Source of the DNA: Neurospora tetrasperma FGSC 2508
Taxonomy: Eukaryota > Ascomycota > Sordariomycetes > Sordariales > Sordariaceae
Direction: 5' to 3'
Assembly (NCBI RefSeq): GCF_000213175.1
Contig: NW_009799101.1
Location: forward strand, 81,147 to 145,146
Length of the DNA: 64,000 nt
Shown here in pieces: positions 20,433 through 33,209 of this stretch. How positions within the stretch are numbered: the stretch's first letter is position 1; every line of letters starts with the position of its first letter. The position numbers and the translations under genes are program-made. The notes beneath the pieces were generated by a model, which did not search any database, had not been told where the DNA came from, and was given only the letters and a program-made list of their open reading frames with translations.

Positions 20433-23392
20433 ATGGCGACCACCCTCCAAATACATAAGCCGTATGTGCTAAAGGCCTTGTCGCATCCTCTCGACCGTCC
20501 CGACGGACCAGGAAAGCACACTATCGGCGAGGTCTACGGCCAGGTATCAGGGCCCGCCTCCAAAAAGAGGAAACGCTCCGAGCTCGCCGTTGCCATTGAC
20601 GGCGACTCGGTCCATCTCTACGATGTCAGTATCCTTCTGTCCGTCTGCCTTTAGTATCTGTCGCCGACTAACTCTCGCTTCAGATCCCCTCGGCGCAAGC
20701 CATCACCTCCTACCTCGTCCCTCCCCAGGCCTACTTCACCTGCGCCCCCTACTCGCTGCGATGGAGATCCGCTACTTCCAAGACCGCCTCTCGCTACACC
20801 TATGCCTCGACACAAGACTCTCTCTCGGCCAAGAAGGAGATCAAGCTGTTCAAGGACGTCGTTGCCGAAGCTGGAAACACCACCTCGACCACTGCCACCT
20901 ACGTCCACCGTTGCGCTAAGCCCGTCGTCCATCTTTCGGCTACCTCAGTACGGACCTCCAGAGACACCTTGACCAACCAAGATACCCCCGCCCACGACGT
21001 CATCGCTGTGGCCGCCGACGGCACTCTGATCAGCCTCGCCGGCGAGACCCTTACCGAAAAGTGGCAGTCGTCGCCCTCCATCCTCACCCAGGAGCTGCCC
21101 TCCAACACTGGATGCCACGTCGACTTTGTCCAGCCCGCCCTCGCGGCCGATGTCATCGATGGCATGTTTGGTGGAAAGAACGAGCTGTTTGGCGTCTTCC
21201 AGGAAAAGATTCACCGCCAAGGCTTCAACCCCGACATTCTAGTGCTCGTCACGTCGCCAGAAAAGTCCGAGTCTACACGCCAGAGATACTTGCACATTCT
21301 TGCCCTACCAACCGAGAGGGCCTCTCAACAAGTAAACCAGCAGAACGTTATTCCCATCTTCGCCGCTCCTCTCCCAACCAAGACCGGTGCCGCCAAGTTC
21401 CAGCTCGACGTCAGGTCAGGCACTTTGCAGGAGCTGGCCGAGGGCGTCCTTTACACATATGCTTTCAACGGCGGTATCCCCCGTCTCGAGAACAAGCTGG
21501 AGGTCCCGGAGATGACCTCCTTCTTGCGCCTATCCAAGACCTCGGTTCTTGCTGCTACCGCCGACTCCCTTACCATCTACAACCCCGTCTACCGCTCGCT
21601 CCAGGCTACTGCTCCCCTTGAAGTCGGCGAGGGTGCCTCGTGCGAGCTCGTCACCTACCTTGCTAGCCGTGAGATCGCGGTTGGCCTTCGCGGAACCTCG
21701 TTGATTGCCGTCCAGATTGAAGCCCCCAAGGCCCGTACCAGCAAGCGCCGCGCTGAAGGCCTCCTCGCAGATTCGATCCGCCGCGGCCTTCCCAGAGCTC
21801 AGCCTACTCAAAAGCGCGGCCATATCGAGCTTCCTCCTTCAGCTATCCTTGCAGAGGCTCTCCCTGGCACCATGACGGAGGAGTACCTTGCCCAACTGGC
21901 GGCTGATACCGCCAAGGCCGACGAGTACCTTAACGCCAACAACCTGAAGGGTTTCGAGGAGCTGCTAGCAGGCCAGTTCAAGATCCAGCTAAAGGCTAAG
22001 AAGGAGAAGAAGGAAAACAAAGATAAGAAGGTCAACAGCACTACCGAAGACAAGACCGAGACCTTGGACCTCCCTGAGTGGTCCTGGCCCTCCAAGCGCT
22101 CCGACTACCCCCAGGTCGACCGTCGCTGGGTCTTTTACGCCATCAGCCGCGTTTTCTCTTGGAACAGCTCCAGCGAAAACCCAAAGGCCACACATCTCTC
22201 CTGCCGCCTTGCCGAGAGCAGCGTGCTCAACTACCTTGTCGACGCTGGCCACCTGACCATCTCCAACATTAAGTCCGCCTTCAAGGAAAAGATCCGCGAA
22301 CTCGGTGACCAAGTCGACAACGTCATCGGCGAGGAGCTTCCGGCCGTCCTTGTCGAAGTCGACCCAGCAATGGAGCTTCTCGTCGTCTACCTCTCCTCCA
22401 CCCAGACCTCTCCCTCCGAACTCGTAACATCCATCAAGCTCATCCTCAGCAGCCTTGACTTGCTCAACAGCGCCAGCGCTCCCAAGTTGCAAGAGCTGGT
22501 CCTCCGTCCCTCTCCCAATGCCACCACGACGTCCTCTGAGGCCGACAAGCAGCCCGAGGACACCGAAATGACTGACGACGACGCCGCCATCACCAAGCAA
22601 CTCGACCAAGCCGAGCAAGAGCTCCAGCTCACCGAGTACCTCGCCGCCACCACCTCCTCGCGCTATCCCCTCCGCGCGCGTGGCCTCTCCGCCGCCTTCT
22701 CCAAGCTTTCTGCCTGCCCCTCCCTCCCTACTGTCCAGACCCTCCGCCGTCTGCTGACAACCGAGGAGATTGTCTGCCTCATGAACGTGCTCCGCAACGA
22801 GATGATCAAAGACGGCTGGACCACCAGCTACGTGGCCGACGAGTTGCCCGAAGAAGAGCAGGAAGCGCCGCCCGATGGCTCCATCAAGCTCATTGCCGAT
22901 TTGCTAAGCAGGTGCATCGACGCCGTTGGCCTAGGCGGCTGGATGGGCTTCGATGCCGTCCTCGCCTCGTGGGGCAGCCAGCAAGACGCCGCCGAATTCT
23001 TGAACTACTTCCAGAATGAGGTCAGCGTGGCGCTGGAGGGCCTCAATGAAACTGTCAGGCTCCAGGGCATGATTGGCGAAGCTACCAACTACGCCAAGAG
23101 GGCGAATACGTTGCTTAGTGCTGCTGCTAAGCCCAAGGCCTCTTCAGAGGGCGAAGGTACCGCAGTCGTGCAGCTGTCGGCGGGTCCTCTCCCGTTGGGT
23201 CTCAAGACAGAGGAGAAGATTGGTTTGGAGAGAGTGCGTGGTGGTGGAGAAATTGTGCAGAGGAGCATGAGGCAGATCGGTATGTTTGTGAGCAAGAAGA
23301 GGAGAGGGTATGAGGTGCACAGGATTTCGGAGGAGGGCTTGCTGAGCAAGGGGAGTGGACGGCCTAGTTTGGTTGTTCAGGAGGCTCTTTGA
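20433..23392 (+). CDS. utp8: Utp8-like U3 snoRNP / t-UTP subunit
   Basis: The gene is join(20433..20624,20684..23392), 966 aa. The 59-nt intron has donor GTCAGT, a perfect GACTAAC branch and acceptor TTCAG; exon 2 joins in phase 0 (HLYD | IPSAQAITSYLVPP). The start MATTLQIHKPYVL followed by a basic KKRKRSELAVAIDGDSVHLYD resembles the N-terminus of fungal Utp8 proteins, which form a beta-propeller and belong to the t-UTP (UtpA) complex needed for pre-rRNA transcription and 18S processing in the nucleolus. In yeast Utp8 also takes part in nuclear tRNA export. Residues up to about 400 look propeller-like, a Lys-rich linker (KAKKEKKENKDKK) follows at about 445, and the C-terminal half is helical. 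Length is greater than yeast Utp8 (about 710 aa). Family assignment is from remembered sequence pattern, not from catalytic residues, hence the confidence. Confidence 0.75.
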
Positions 23393-25019
23393 GTATGGGG
23401 ACAAGAAGTGTTGAAAAGTAGGAGTATACAATAGATGCTGCTTGTGACAGATAATAGGATGGATGGATTGTCTGCGAAAGAAAGAGCGTGTGTCCCAGAT
23501 CTGGATGTGGTGAGCACGAGACAGGGTAGGTCTCTGAGTGTCACTTGTAGAACAGAAGAAAACAAGGGAGGGGGAAGTCAATGCGATACCCGATGGAAAG
23601 GGGAGAAGTATAGATGTTAGATACAGTAACAACTGGAATGGGCTTTTATTCAATTGGCCAAACCCCTTTCGAACCATGACCGTGACCGTGAATTGGAAGA
23701 CTCCATTGCCTTGGCCCCCTCTCTCTATTGTGCCTCCTCTCACAGGCTCTCAACTCATAGATTTGAACTTGTTGACCAAAAGCCTCTCTCTCTCCCATAA
23801 CATAGGATATCAAGCATCTTTCGTTAAAAGGACAGGAGGCCGGGATTAGTGATTTACCGTAGCAGCAAAGGTGCCATAGTCCCATTCTGTTCAAACACAC
23901 GAAGCCAGTATGAAAACTGCACACGGGTAGTCTGTCTAACTCTTACTGTGTGTAACAACGAAAATGCCCGCGGAGTTGGGACATCTGGCATTTCACACTC
24001 TCTTATCCACTCCCTTCTTTCTTTCTTTTTTTTCTTTTTTTTTTTTTTCTTTTTTTTTTTCTTTTTTTCCCCCCCCTCCTGGCCAGGTAATGAGACTATT
24101 CACACGCAAAGTACCTGGACCTACGCTGCCTCACTTACCTACCCATACGGGGCTCCACCTAGAAGTGCCCTGTCCGGGCCTCCTACAAATTGCTAACGGT
24201 TGAATAAGGTAACATTGTCTCCGGACTCCGGCGCCGTTAGTAGAAGTAAGTACACGTGGTGTAGGGTGCAAGTCGGAGGCTCGGAGGTATGTGGGGTGTG
24301 GAGTAATCCACCGGACCGGGGACGGGACCGGCACGGAGATCACGGGGACCACGGGCGAGTACATCGGTCTCCCCTTTGCCGCTGGAAACTCCCGTCACCT
24401 ACGCAAGCAATGCAGGATCAAGAAGGCCAGTCGCCCACTTGAGTAACCTGCCTCTGGAAATTCGGGTAAGGTACTGTACCTCGCTACGCTAGCTACACTA
24501 CACCGATGAAGTGGTCGTTACCTAATAGCCAGCTGATGTGCCCAAAAGTGACCTGTCAACTTTGAGAAAACGCATCCAAACGGGTGTCGGATGTATATTT
24601 CTATGTAATTGGTATCGGAGATTTCTAGGAAGCGATAATTTTCTTTAATGGCTTTTTGGGCGGCGGTGTTGTTACGGATAGGAGGATCCTTGTCGTCCAA
24701 GGACATGGAGCAATTAGCCACGCGTGCTAGTGTTGAGCTGAACAGCCGCAAATCAATAGTGCGTGCTTCCCGTTCCAATAGTGACGAGGTCCTGGGAAAT
24801 TGTAGATGTTCTAGGCCAGAGCGTTTACGGTGGGTTTTTACTCGTTGCCTCTGTCTACATATACCAATGGAGGTCCGCGCAAGTTGTGTGTTGTGACTAC
24901 CTACCCTTACTCCTACCTCAGTCGCTCCTACCTCAGCCGCTCCTTACCTACCTAAATTTCTCGCCCATTATCTGTCGTTCGTTACCTACACCGTTTATTG
25001 TAAGAACCAGTTTTGGAAG
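23393..25019. other. Intergenic, with a long interrupted T tract
   Basis: The first 250 bases are likely the utp8 3' UTR. A T-rich tract interrupted by single Cs covers 24020-24070 and is followed by a C run. No frame is supported. The final 100 bases contain several TACCTAC motifs just before the start codon of the secreted gene at 25020. Confidence 0.6.
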
Positions 25020-26406
25020 ATGAAGTTCGCTGGGCATCATGGGGTGTTGCCCGTCTTGATTGGGGTTGCGGCGGCATCAAGATGTAAACCTCATCCTCCT
25101 TCGTCTTCTACGACCTTGATCACCACCCCGACCATCAGCTCAGTTTCGGTCAGCTCAATTCCAGCCAGCTCTGTCTTGGTCAGCTCAGCTCCGGCCAGCT
25201 CTGTCCTGTCCAGTTCGTCGATTCTCTCCAGCTCGATCCCCTCTAGCTCGTTGGTTCCCACGTGCGGCGGCGCTCAGTGTCTTGCCGCCATCACCACAGT
25301 CCCTAGCATTGGCGATGCCTTTTGCTCATCATGGCTATCCTGGACCCCTGCCACGACCGTCGTCACCGAAGTTGAGACGGTCACTTCGACCCACACCAAC
25401 TTGGAGACCGTGACGGCTGTGGTTACCTTGACGACGGCAACAGTCACCGAGTAAGTCTCTTGTGTTTTTGTTGTGACCCTATTCCATGCGCACGCACTCC
25501 TCTCTGTTTATGTTACCTGTAACTGACTCCCGTATCAAGAACCGCTGGCACGACCACCTTGTTCCAAAAGCGCCAGCTGCCCTCCGCCGATCCAGCCGAG
25601 TCCATCTTCTCCGAATGCGATTCTGCCTCGGCGAGTGTTAGCAGCGCCTGCAGCTGCCATCTCGCTGGGTCTACCACCTCGACCGTGACTGTCACCGAAA
25701 CAACCACCTCGACTGAAATTCCCAAGTACACTGTACGTGACCAATGTCCATACCTACTTACCTACCTTATCTCTCCCTCCCGTCTCTCTCTCCTCTTAAA
25801 TCCATCCACACAGCGTACAATCATACTAACATAATATGCAAGGGCACCCTGACCACGACCGAAACCACCAACGTGATCCAAACCGTCTCCGCCGAAGCCA
25901 CCCGCGTCGTCCCCGCGCAGCCCATCCTCAACTCGGGCCTCGAGTCCTACCTCACGACCGGGAACATCTCACCCTGGACCGACACCGTATCCACCACGGG
26001 CGGCACGTTGCAGATCATCAACGGCGTGAACCCATGCGTGAGCGCCGGCGACTGCGCCGGCGGGCAGGTCGTCATTCGCGTCTACCCCCCGACGAGTGGC
26101 GGCTACACGGCCATTCGGCAGACGTTCCTCGCCCGCCCCAACACGTCGTACAATTTCAGCTTCATGTACCGCTGCCTCAACTACAACAACGGTGCCTACA
26201 TGAGCGTCTGGTACGCCGGCCAGCTTGTGTCCAACGGCAACGTGCAGTGCAATACTCCCGGTGCGCCGTTCGCACGTCCCAGAGTGGGCCCGTTTACGAC
26301 GGACGAGACGGGCGTGGGAGAGATCGAGGTCAGGTTCCATAACCCCGGCGGGTTGCCTTACTTGTACATGTACGCGGATGCGTTTGAGGCGACCGTAGCT
26401 GTGTAG
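25020..26406 (+). CDS. Secreted Ser/Thr-rich protein with C-terminal putative carbohydrate-binding (CBM4/9-like) domain
   Basis: The gene is join(25020..25450,25540..25732,25843..26406), 395 aa. Intron 1 is 89 nt (GTAAGT...CAAG). Intron 2 is 110 nt (GTACGT, perfect ATACTAAC branch, GCAAG). Residues 1-21 form a weak signal peptide (MKFAGHHGVLPVLIGVAAAS). A Ser/Val/Pro tract with repeated VSSxPASSVL words follows, then a Cys-containing segment, Thr-rich VTEVETVTSTHT repeats and a dibasic QKRQ (about 153-156) that could be a Kex2 site. The C-terminal 170 residues begin PILNSGLESY and contain SPWTDT, TFLARPNTSYNFSFMYRC and YMYADAFEA; this is the pattern of the jelly-roll (galactose-binding-like) modules common in secreted ascomycete proteins. 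Cell-wall or plant-polysaccharide binding is an inference; no catalytic domain is seen. Confidence 0.78.
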
Positions 26407-27201
26407 GTAGATGGTGAAGTTGAAGGGGATCGGGTCTGGTGTGGATAAATTTCCATTACCTAAAGGTACCATAGTGTGTATACAATGGAGGTATTCTTTG
26501 GAGGAGGTAAATAGAAGAACTTGAAGTGGTGTATCCTTTTCTTGTATACGTGCAGTTGGGGGATTATACATTGGCTAGCTAGTATAGACGTGGTGTTAGT
26601 AATTTAGTGTAGACACAAGGGCAACCTTCGTATTCAACACTTTCAATAGAAGCTGACCAACGGAAACAAATGGCGTGATTGGAGACACCAGGACAGGAGT
26701 TGTGTAGGAGCGCACTCAGGTGCAGATCTTGAAGCAGGTAGGACCTTATTCTAGGACGATTTCAGAAATATAATGACGTCTTTGACCCTCAAGACACGGC
26801 CTGAGGAAGGGTAGGGTAGTGATGGAGCTCTCAAGATGACCTACAAAGAGATTGTAAGTTTACCACAGAAACAGAGTCCGAGTGTCCTGGTAGCATTCGA
26901 AGGTGAAGTATCGTAAAAAAAAAGACCATCGATGTTCTGTGTAACATGTCATTGGTCAGCCCTAGTTGTGGGCCCACAGACAGCGCCCTCAACCTTTCTA
27001 TCGAATCCGACGGACGGCAAGCTCACATGCTGGACATCAGATGAGCCTGATGAGGCAGAGGAGGAAGAGCCAGGCTGCCCGCTGAGAAAAGGGGAGCATC
27101 AAGACTATGCGCATAGGATGATGAGTGAAAGAGCTCATAAGTAAAAAGTGGTAAAGGAGAAAAGCACCCTGGCTAAATAAAGCGGGTTGTGCAAAAAGGG
27201 C
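26407..27201. other. Intergenic between secreted gene and 5S rRNA gene
   Basis: Nothing convincing. The frame at 26932-27144 is short and rich in Glu/Pro but has no family features. The first part should be the 3' UTR of the gene ending at 26406. Confidence 0.6.
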
Positions 27202-27208
27202 AAAAAAA
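27202..27208 (-). terminator. Pol III oligo-T terminator of the 5S gene
   Basis: Immediately after the 5S 3' end, the minus strand carries a run of eight T (A run at 27202-27209 on the plus strand, sharing its last base with the gene), the standard RNA polymerase III stop signal. Confidence 0.85.
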
Positions 27209-27327
27209 ACATACAACACCTGGGATTCGCTGGTCGTCACCGACCCAACTACTAGTCAGGCCCTCACTGGCTTATCTATGGGAGAGCGGACGGGATCCCG
27301 AGTTTTCCAGTGGGTATGGTTGTATGT
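27209..27327 (-). rRNA. 5S ribosomal RNA (dispersed single copy)
   Basis: The minus strand from 27327 reads ACATACAACCATACCCACTG and ends GTGTTGTATGT at 27209, 119 nt long. The two ends pair (ACATACAAC with GTTGTATGT) to form helix I. Conserved 5S blocks are present: GGGATCCCGTCCGCTC, ATAAGCCA, AGTAGTTGGGT(C/G)GGTGAC and CAGCGAATCCC. It is directly followed by a T run. Neurospora 5S genes are scattered singly through the genome and occur as several sequence isotypes, so a lone copy here fits. Its product joins the large ribosomal subunit. A TATGAA word lies 24-29 bases upstream of the 5' end, where Neurospora 5S genes have a TATA-like element. Confidence 0.95.
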
Positions 27328-29822
27328 GATATGGAGAGTGGTAAGTTGTGTTCATATTGGATGTCTGGAGGGTGTAGAGACTGACAACAAGGAGATGATG
27401 CTCTGTTGGTCGGGGGAATGTCGTCCGATTTCCATGGGGAGAATTTCAGTTCCACTTTTAGTCGCATGCCTACAGCAAGTAGGTCCGATCGATGGATGAT
27501 CAAGCTATGGTAATTCAGTTTCGTGTCAACTGCACTTGGAGGGCAGTTAACTTGCTCTAGTCTTGAATGTTCATTCAATTCAACCCCTGTGGTACACTGG
27601 GCAGTATACTTGTAGACATTGTCACGACTGCCACCATGATGCATCGGCAAAAGAAATACCCCTAACACGGCGCACAAACGATTGCTAAGCATTGTTGATA
27701 TCAAGTGCCAGCGCAAAAGGGTATCAATCGATCCGATAATGTCAGGAAAATCCAAGGTCACACCCAAGAGAAAAGTGTTGAGGATTTTTCCTGCAGCGAA
27801 GAAGGAAGTTGGGTTGGGAGAGTTGCAGCCAGTGGCACTTTGGCTGACCCCACTTGGCATTGTTGTCGTGCTAGCTTCGCAACTGTGGTCGGTTCGTTTC
27901 AGGGTTGCATGTGAAATCGTCCGTCTTCGGAAGCTCGTTTTTTTTTTTTTTTTTTCCTTTTTCTTTTTAGTTTGAAGGTTGCCGGCCCACGCGGTGAACA
28001 TAGACTAGGGTACATAAAGCGAATGTCTCACAATCACAAGCCATAAAGCGGGTTTTGATACCTACCTCTAGGTACACATGGAAGGTCGGTCTGAAGACTG
28101 AGTGCCCTGGCAGTGAAAGTGTTCCGTGGTTTGATCTGCTTCCTTGTGAAGTGGAAGCGAGCCGGTGGATCCTAGGTCTTGCTCCAGATAACCCCCGCCT
28201 GCCTGCCTGCCCCTGCCCCTCGAGTTGCCTGCCCGCTGCCGCTGCCCCCCCGAAGTCGATGCGGATCTGGCCGATGAAGAATGTCAAATTGCAAGCAGAC
28301 ACGACGCTAAGACCCTTTGTGCATGGACTAGACAGGGGCTGCCATTTCCTATTGGTGCGAATTTGGGCGGTGAAAAGTCTGGGGCAGGCAAGGGCAAGGC
28401 CACCAAATTTGGAAACCGAGTTTTTCTTGTTTTGGGAATTGATGGTCGCCCGACTCGAGAGGGTTTGAGACAACTTGTGAGCTGAAGCTGACGGCTCAAC
28501 GGTGCTGCAGAATATCCGGGGAAGAGCTGAAAGATGGATATGTACTTAGGAGTGTAGTGGACATGTAAAGTCCAAAAAGAATTGGAGCTTGAGGAAAAAG
28601 AAGTGGAAAGGAATGCTTCTGTGGAAGAAAGGTACAAAGACCCAGCAAGAACCGCTCACCGCGCCATGGTTCGTTCGCTGGCAATCCTCCAGGGAAAAAA
28701 AAGCCAAACCGACTTTCAAAAAGGCCGATCTGCAGAACCCCTATCAGATTAGGCGCAAAGAGGATGAGCAACCCAAGGAAAAGTCTGGCCACTGCACCCC
28801 ATTGGTTCCCCGCCAGTTGTCAACCCTTCACCTCTGCTTTCAATCCTCAATCCTCACCGCAGTGTAAAGTCCCTCCGTCTACACTACCGGTGAACCACCC
28901 ATCAGACCAACAGAACCAAAATCACAAGCATTTCGTTTTCCCCTTCGTCTCCTATTGGTGTCTTCGTCTCCCTTTTTTTTTGTTTTCGCCATTGGTCGCC
29001 TCCCCAGTCGAACTTCAAACCGCTCACCCCTCTCCTCGCTCCAGCCCGTCCTCTCCCGAATCTGGATCCTCCTGCCCGAACCCGCTCGTTTCGCTTTCGC
29101 TGGTGACGGTTGGTCAGTGTCAAAGATAAACCGCGCTAAGCATTTTCGCCTTGTGGATACCGTCTCCCAAACTGTCCCTGGGCCTGGGGGGGGGGGGGCC
29201 CCTGAGGAGCCACCTATGTTACCCCCCCTTGCGAGTGAGGGGAAGGTCAAGCCAAGGACCCCAGGTATGGAGACCAAGAGATAAAATAAATAAAGCAAAA
29301 AAAATAAATTAGAAAAATCACCAATGAAGAAGGAAGAGAGGGCAAGAAACACTTCAACGAATGCGCACATGGGACAAAAAAAGGAGACGGGAAAAAAAAG
29401 GAGCGCCGAACGATATCGGGGCCGTGCAGGGTTGAAGATGGTACAAAAAAGAGGGAAAAAGGAGCTAGCGCAATGCCTGTTGTCTGGACAAGGCCCATTA
29501 CACTAGGACGCAGCTTGCGTGCTGATTAGATAGACTAGCTCACGCAGATAGAAGGAGACCCCATAACTTTTTTTTTCCCCATCCCATCCCATCCACCACC
29601 CTTTTGGCCGTTCCGTCCCCAACTCCCTCTTCCTTTTTTTCTTCTTTCTTTTCTCCCGAGCCTCTTCGTTTTCCTCCCATCACCAATTTCTTTTTCTGAA
29701 AGAGGTGTGTCGAGTGTGAGTTGAACCTCAGGTCTTCTTCCACACTACCTCTACCCTCCTCTTCCTACCCTCTTTCTTCACTTCTTGGATATCCTCAAGA
29801 AATATCACCACACCCAACAAAC
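27328..29822. other. 2.5-kb upstream region of the desaturase gene
   Basis: No supported gene. A 241-codon minus-strand frame (27276-28001) runs through part of the 5S gene and encodes a low-complexity start, so it is not accepted. Homopolymer tracts occur: T run at 27938-27955 and a G run at about 29187-29200. The last 300 bases are pyrimidine-rich and probably the leader of the desaturase mRNA. Confidence 0.55.
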
Positions 29823-31286
29823 ATGACGGTCACTACCCGCAGCCACAAGGCCGCGGCCGCCACCGAGCCCGAGGTTGTCAGCACCGGCGTTGACGCCGTC
29901 TCTGCTGCTGCTCCTCCCTCCTCCTCTTCTTCTAGCCAAAGGTCGGCCGAGCCCATCGAATACCCCGACATCAAGACCATCCGCGACGCCATCCCCGACC
30001 ACTGCTTCCGCCCGCGCGTCTGGATCTCCATGGCCTACTTCATCCGCGACTTCGCCATGGCCTTTGGCCTCGGCTACCTCGCCTGGCAGTACATCCCCCT
30101 GATCGCCTCCACCCCGCTCCGCTACGGCGCCTGGGCTCTGTACGGCTACCTCCAGGGTCTCGTCTGCACGGGCATCTGGATTCTGGCGCACGAGTGCGGC
30201 CACGGCGCCTTCTCGAGGCACACGTGGTTCAACAACGTGATGGGGTGGATTGGCCACTCCTTCCTCTTGGTCCCTTACTTCAGCTGGAAGTTCAGCCACC
30301 ATCGCCACCATCGCTTCACCGGCCACATGGAGAAGGACATGGCGTTTGTGCCTGCCACCGAGGCTGACCGCAACCAGAGGAAGCTGGCCAACTTGTACAT
30401 GGATAAGGAGACGGCCGAGATGTTTGAGGATGTGCCCATTGTCCAGCTCGTCAAGCTCATCGCCCACCAGCTGGCCGGCTGGCAGATGTACTTGCTCTTC
30501 AACGTCTCGGCCGGTAAGGGCAGCAAGCAGTGGGAGACTGGCAAGGGCGGCATGGGCTGGTTGAGGGTTAGCCACTTTGAGCCTTCCTCTGCTGTGTTCC
30601 GCAACTCCGAGGCCATCTACATTGCCCTGTCCGATCTTGGTCTCATGATCATGGGCTATATCCTCTACCAGGCCGCGCAGGTTGTTGGCTGGCAGATGGT
30701 TGGTTTGCTGTACTTCCAGCAGTACTTCTGGGTTCACCACTGGTTGGGTAAGTTGTCTCTCGCTCCTTTCGCCTCTGTCTGGTGGTTCCTGTGATCTTTG
30801 TGGAATTAGCAGCTAATTCTCGCTCCCTCTCAAAACAGTCGCCATCACTTACCTCCACCACACCCACGAGGAAGTCCACCACTTTGACGCCGACTCGTGG
30901 ACCTTCGTCAAGGGCGCTCTCGCCACCGTCGACCGCGATTTCGGCTTCATTGGCAAGCACCTCTTCCACAACATTATCGACCACCACGTCGTCCACCACT
31001 TGTTCCCGTAAGTTTTTTTAGATGTCCCCTGCTATTTTCTCATTCAAAACCATCCCCTCAATGTCCCTCGCTAACGCCTCAAATCCCGCACAGTCGCATC
31101 CCCTTCTACTACGCCGAAGAAGCCACCAACTCGATCCGCCCCATGCTCGGCCCCCTCTACCACCGCGACGACCGCTCCTTCATGGGCCAGCTGTGGTACA
31201 ACTTCACCCACTGCAAGTGGGTCGTTCCGGACCCCCAGGTCCCCGGCGCGCTTATTTGGGCGCACACCGTTCAGAGCACCCAGTAA
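29823..31286 (+). CDS. Delta-12 (oleate) fatty-acid desaturase, membrane-bound FAD2/OdeA type
   Basis: The gene is join(29823..30747,30839..31007,31094..31286), 428 aa. Introns are 91 and 86 nt, both with GTAAGT donors. The three His boxes of integral-membrane desaturases are present: HECGH (123-127), HHRHH (159-163) and HVVHH (358-362); together they hold the di-iron centre. Hydrophobic stretches at about 78-115 and 280-310 fit the usual four-helix ER topology. HECGH as box 1 and the DHHVVHH box 3 mark the omega-6/omega-3 acyl-lipid class, and the lack of a cytochrome b5 domain separates it from delta-9 desaturases. It would convert oleate to linoleate on phospholipids in the ER. The second intron interrupts the codon two residues after box 3. 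Delta-12 is preferred to omega-3 (delta-15) on overall similarity, but the two are hard to separate by eye. Confidence 0.9.
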
Positions 31287-33209
31287 GCAGTTCTTTTCTG
31301 CTTCCTGGGGCACTCTGAGGAGGCTACCTACCTACCTAGGTACTCGAGTGCTGGCTGCTGCCCTGGTTTAGTGCTACCTACTTCGGTAGCTCTGACCGGT
31401 ACCAGAAGAACGATGTTGGAAAAAAAGGGAGAAAGACAGGAAGAAAGGGAAAACATAAGAAATCTCAACTCTTCTTCATGATTGATGGATCGATTGATGG
31501 ATCTGCACACGTTTTGATTGGTTCGGTCGGTCAAAAGGCGCAAACGGTTACCCTTGAAAGGCCTGGATACCTAGGTACCTGGAATTTTTTCATCAAACAA
31601 ATGATAGACGAGAGAGAGTCTGGTTCAAAGTATGGTAGATCTGGAAGCTATTAGACTTACTAGAGCTATAGATAGACAAAGAGGATAGAGCGAGGGTATG
31701 TGTGTGTAGAGGTCGAGATGCATCATAGAAGGGAGGGCATGCATGCATGCATGAAAGAAGAACCAAAAAAATGATACCCACCATAAACATCCAGAGCTTC
31801 TCTATTGAGGTGTTTCCCTGTGTGTCCTGCGAGGAATGGTCTGATTGGCGTGAAGATGAACAGCCCCAGAAGCTGCGCTCGAAGGGTGAAAGCTGGTTGA
31901 GATCACCTGCGGCTAGCCAATCATATCAAAATATGTTCAACATGTCTCGCTCGACGAAAGAAGGGTTCGAAAATAGTCTACTCACCTCATCTTGACAAAA
32001 TTCGGAAACATCTCATATCACCACCCAACAGCAGCAGTGCCCGGAACCGCACCACATAAACAAAGAACCAAACATCAAAGTCGTATTTTCATCTACTTAC
32101 TACCTACCAACTTTCCCACTACCAATCAAAGTTGCCATGTTCATCGATACCTATCCATCATGTCCACAATCCTCCCTCCTCCCATCAGTGCGAACGATCG
32201 TCCTATCAATTTTCCCCCCAACCGACAGGACAGTCTGATCAACACCGAACCCTTTTGTACTTTGCTTGCTTGCTAAGTTACCGTAAGAAAGTGGTGGAAC
32301 TTGCAATCTAGGTTTCCAAAGAATAACTCAACACATTCTCGAACCATTCGATCCCGATCCGATCTGGTGCTGTTCCAAGTCAACCATAAGGGTAAAAAAA
32401 AGACCTTTTTTTCCGTTTTTCTCCACATGGCCTTTTTTTGTTTTTCGTCATTTTTGTTTTTTTCCCATTCTTTCCTTCCTCTTGTCTGTTTAAACTCTCT
32501 TTTCGGTTTTCAGCTCCTTTTCCCGTCTTCGCTCAACACGCCCAAAAACCGTTCAAAAGCAGCCTCACTAAAGTGCCTGTCTGTCTCGCCATGTTCTCGC
32601 CGTCCTATCAGAACCAGATAGGCCCACGCATTGTCCTTCATCTCACAACAAGAAAAAAAAAGAGAAGATATGGACAAAAGAAAGGGACATAAAAGAAAGG
32701 AGGAAAACACACCGCTCTCAAAAAGTCCTGATCCTTGAAAATGACAAAATAATAAACATAACCCACGGATCGCTTGTCGCGCGGTATCTCGTCAAGTAAT
32801 GGCTGTACAAGAATGCACACGAAACCTAAGCCGAAAAGAGCCAGAGTACCAGAAAAACCACATGACCAAACCAAAAACGCCGTCATTGCCACATTAGATG
32901 TCTCTTGAAGATTTCATCAATGTCATCCTTGTGGCCTCCCAACAATCCCAGTTCCATCCCCCATCCCCCATGACCCATTTCGACCACAAGCCCCTTTCCT
33001 AAGCCTGTCCGGCCTCCCAGATCGTTTCCCAGTGTCGACTCGTATTTGTCCTGTTGACCGTCGAATCTTGTTGAAACGTAATAAAAGTTGCTCCCGTAAT
33101 GATAAAGTTGGATGTGGACGCTCATGAGAGCATGTATGCCGGAACAGTATTTGCCGTGATAGATATGAAAATGTAGCAAACGGTGTCTGATGTTGTCATT
33201 GTCAACAGT
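31287..33209. other. Convergent intergenic region
   Basis: The desaturase (+) and the C2H2 factor (-) converge here, so this should be two 3' UTRs with terminators. It contains CTACCTACCTACCTAGGTAC at 31325-31344 and a GCATGCATGCATGC run at about 31738-31752. Short frames are T-rich and look non-coding. Confidence 0.6.

Noticed and set aside
27276-28001. 241-codon minus-strand open frame
   Set aside because: It overlaps the 5S rRNA gene, begins with a Lys-rich run from a poly-A tract, has no domain and no splice signals.
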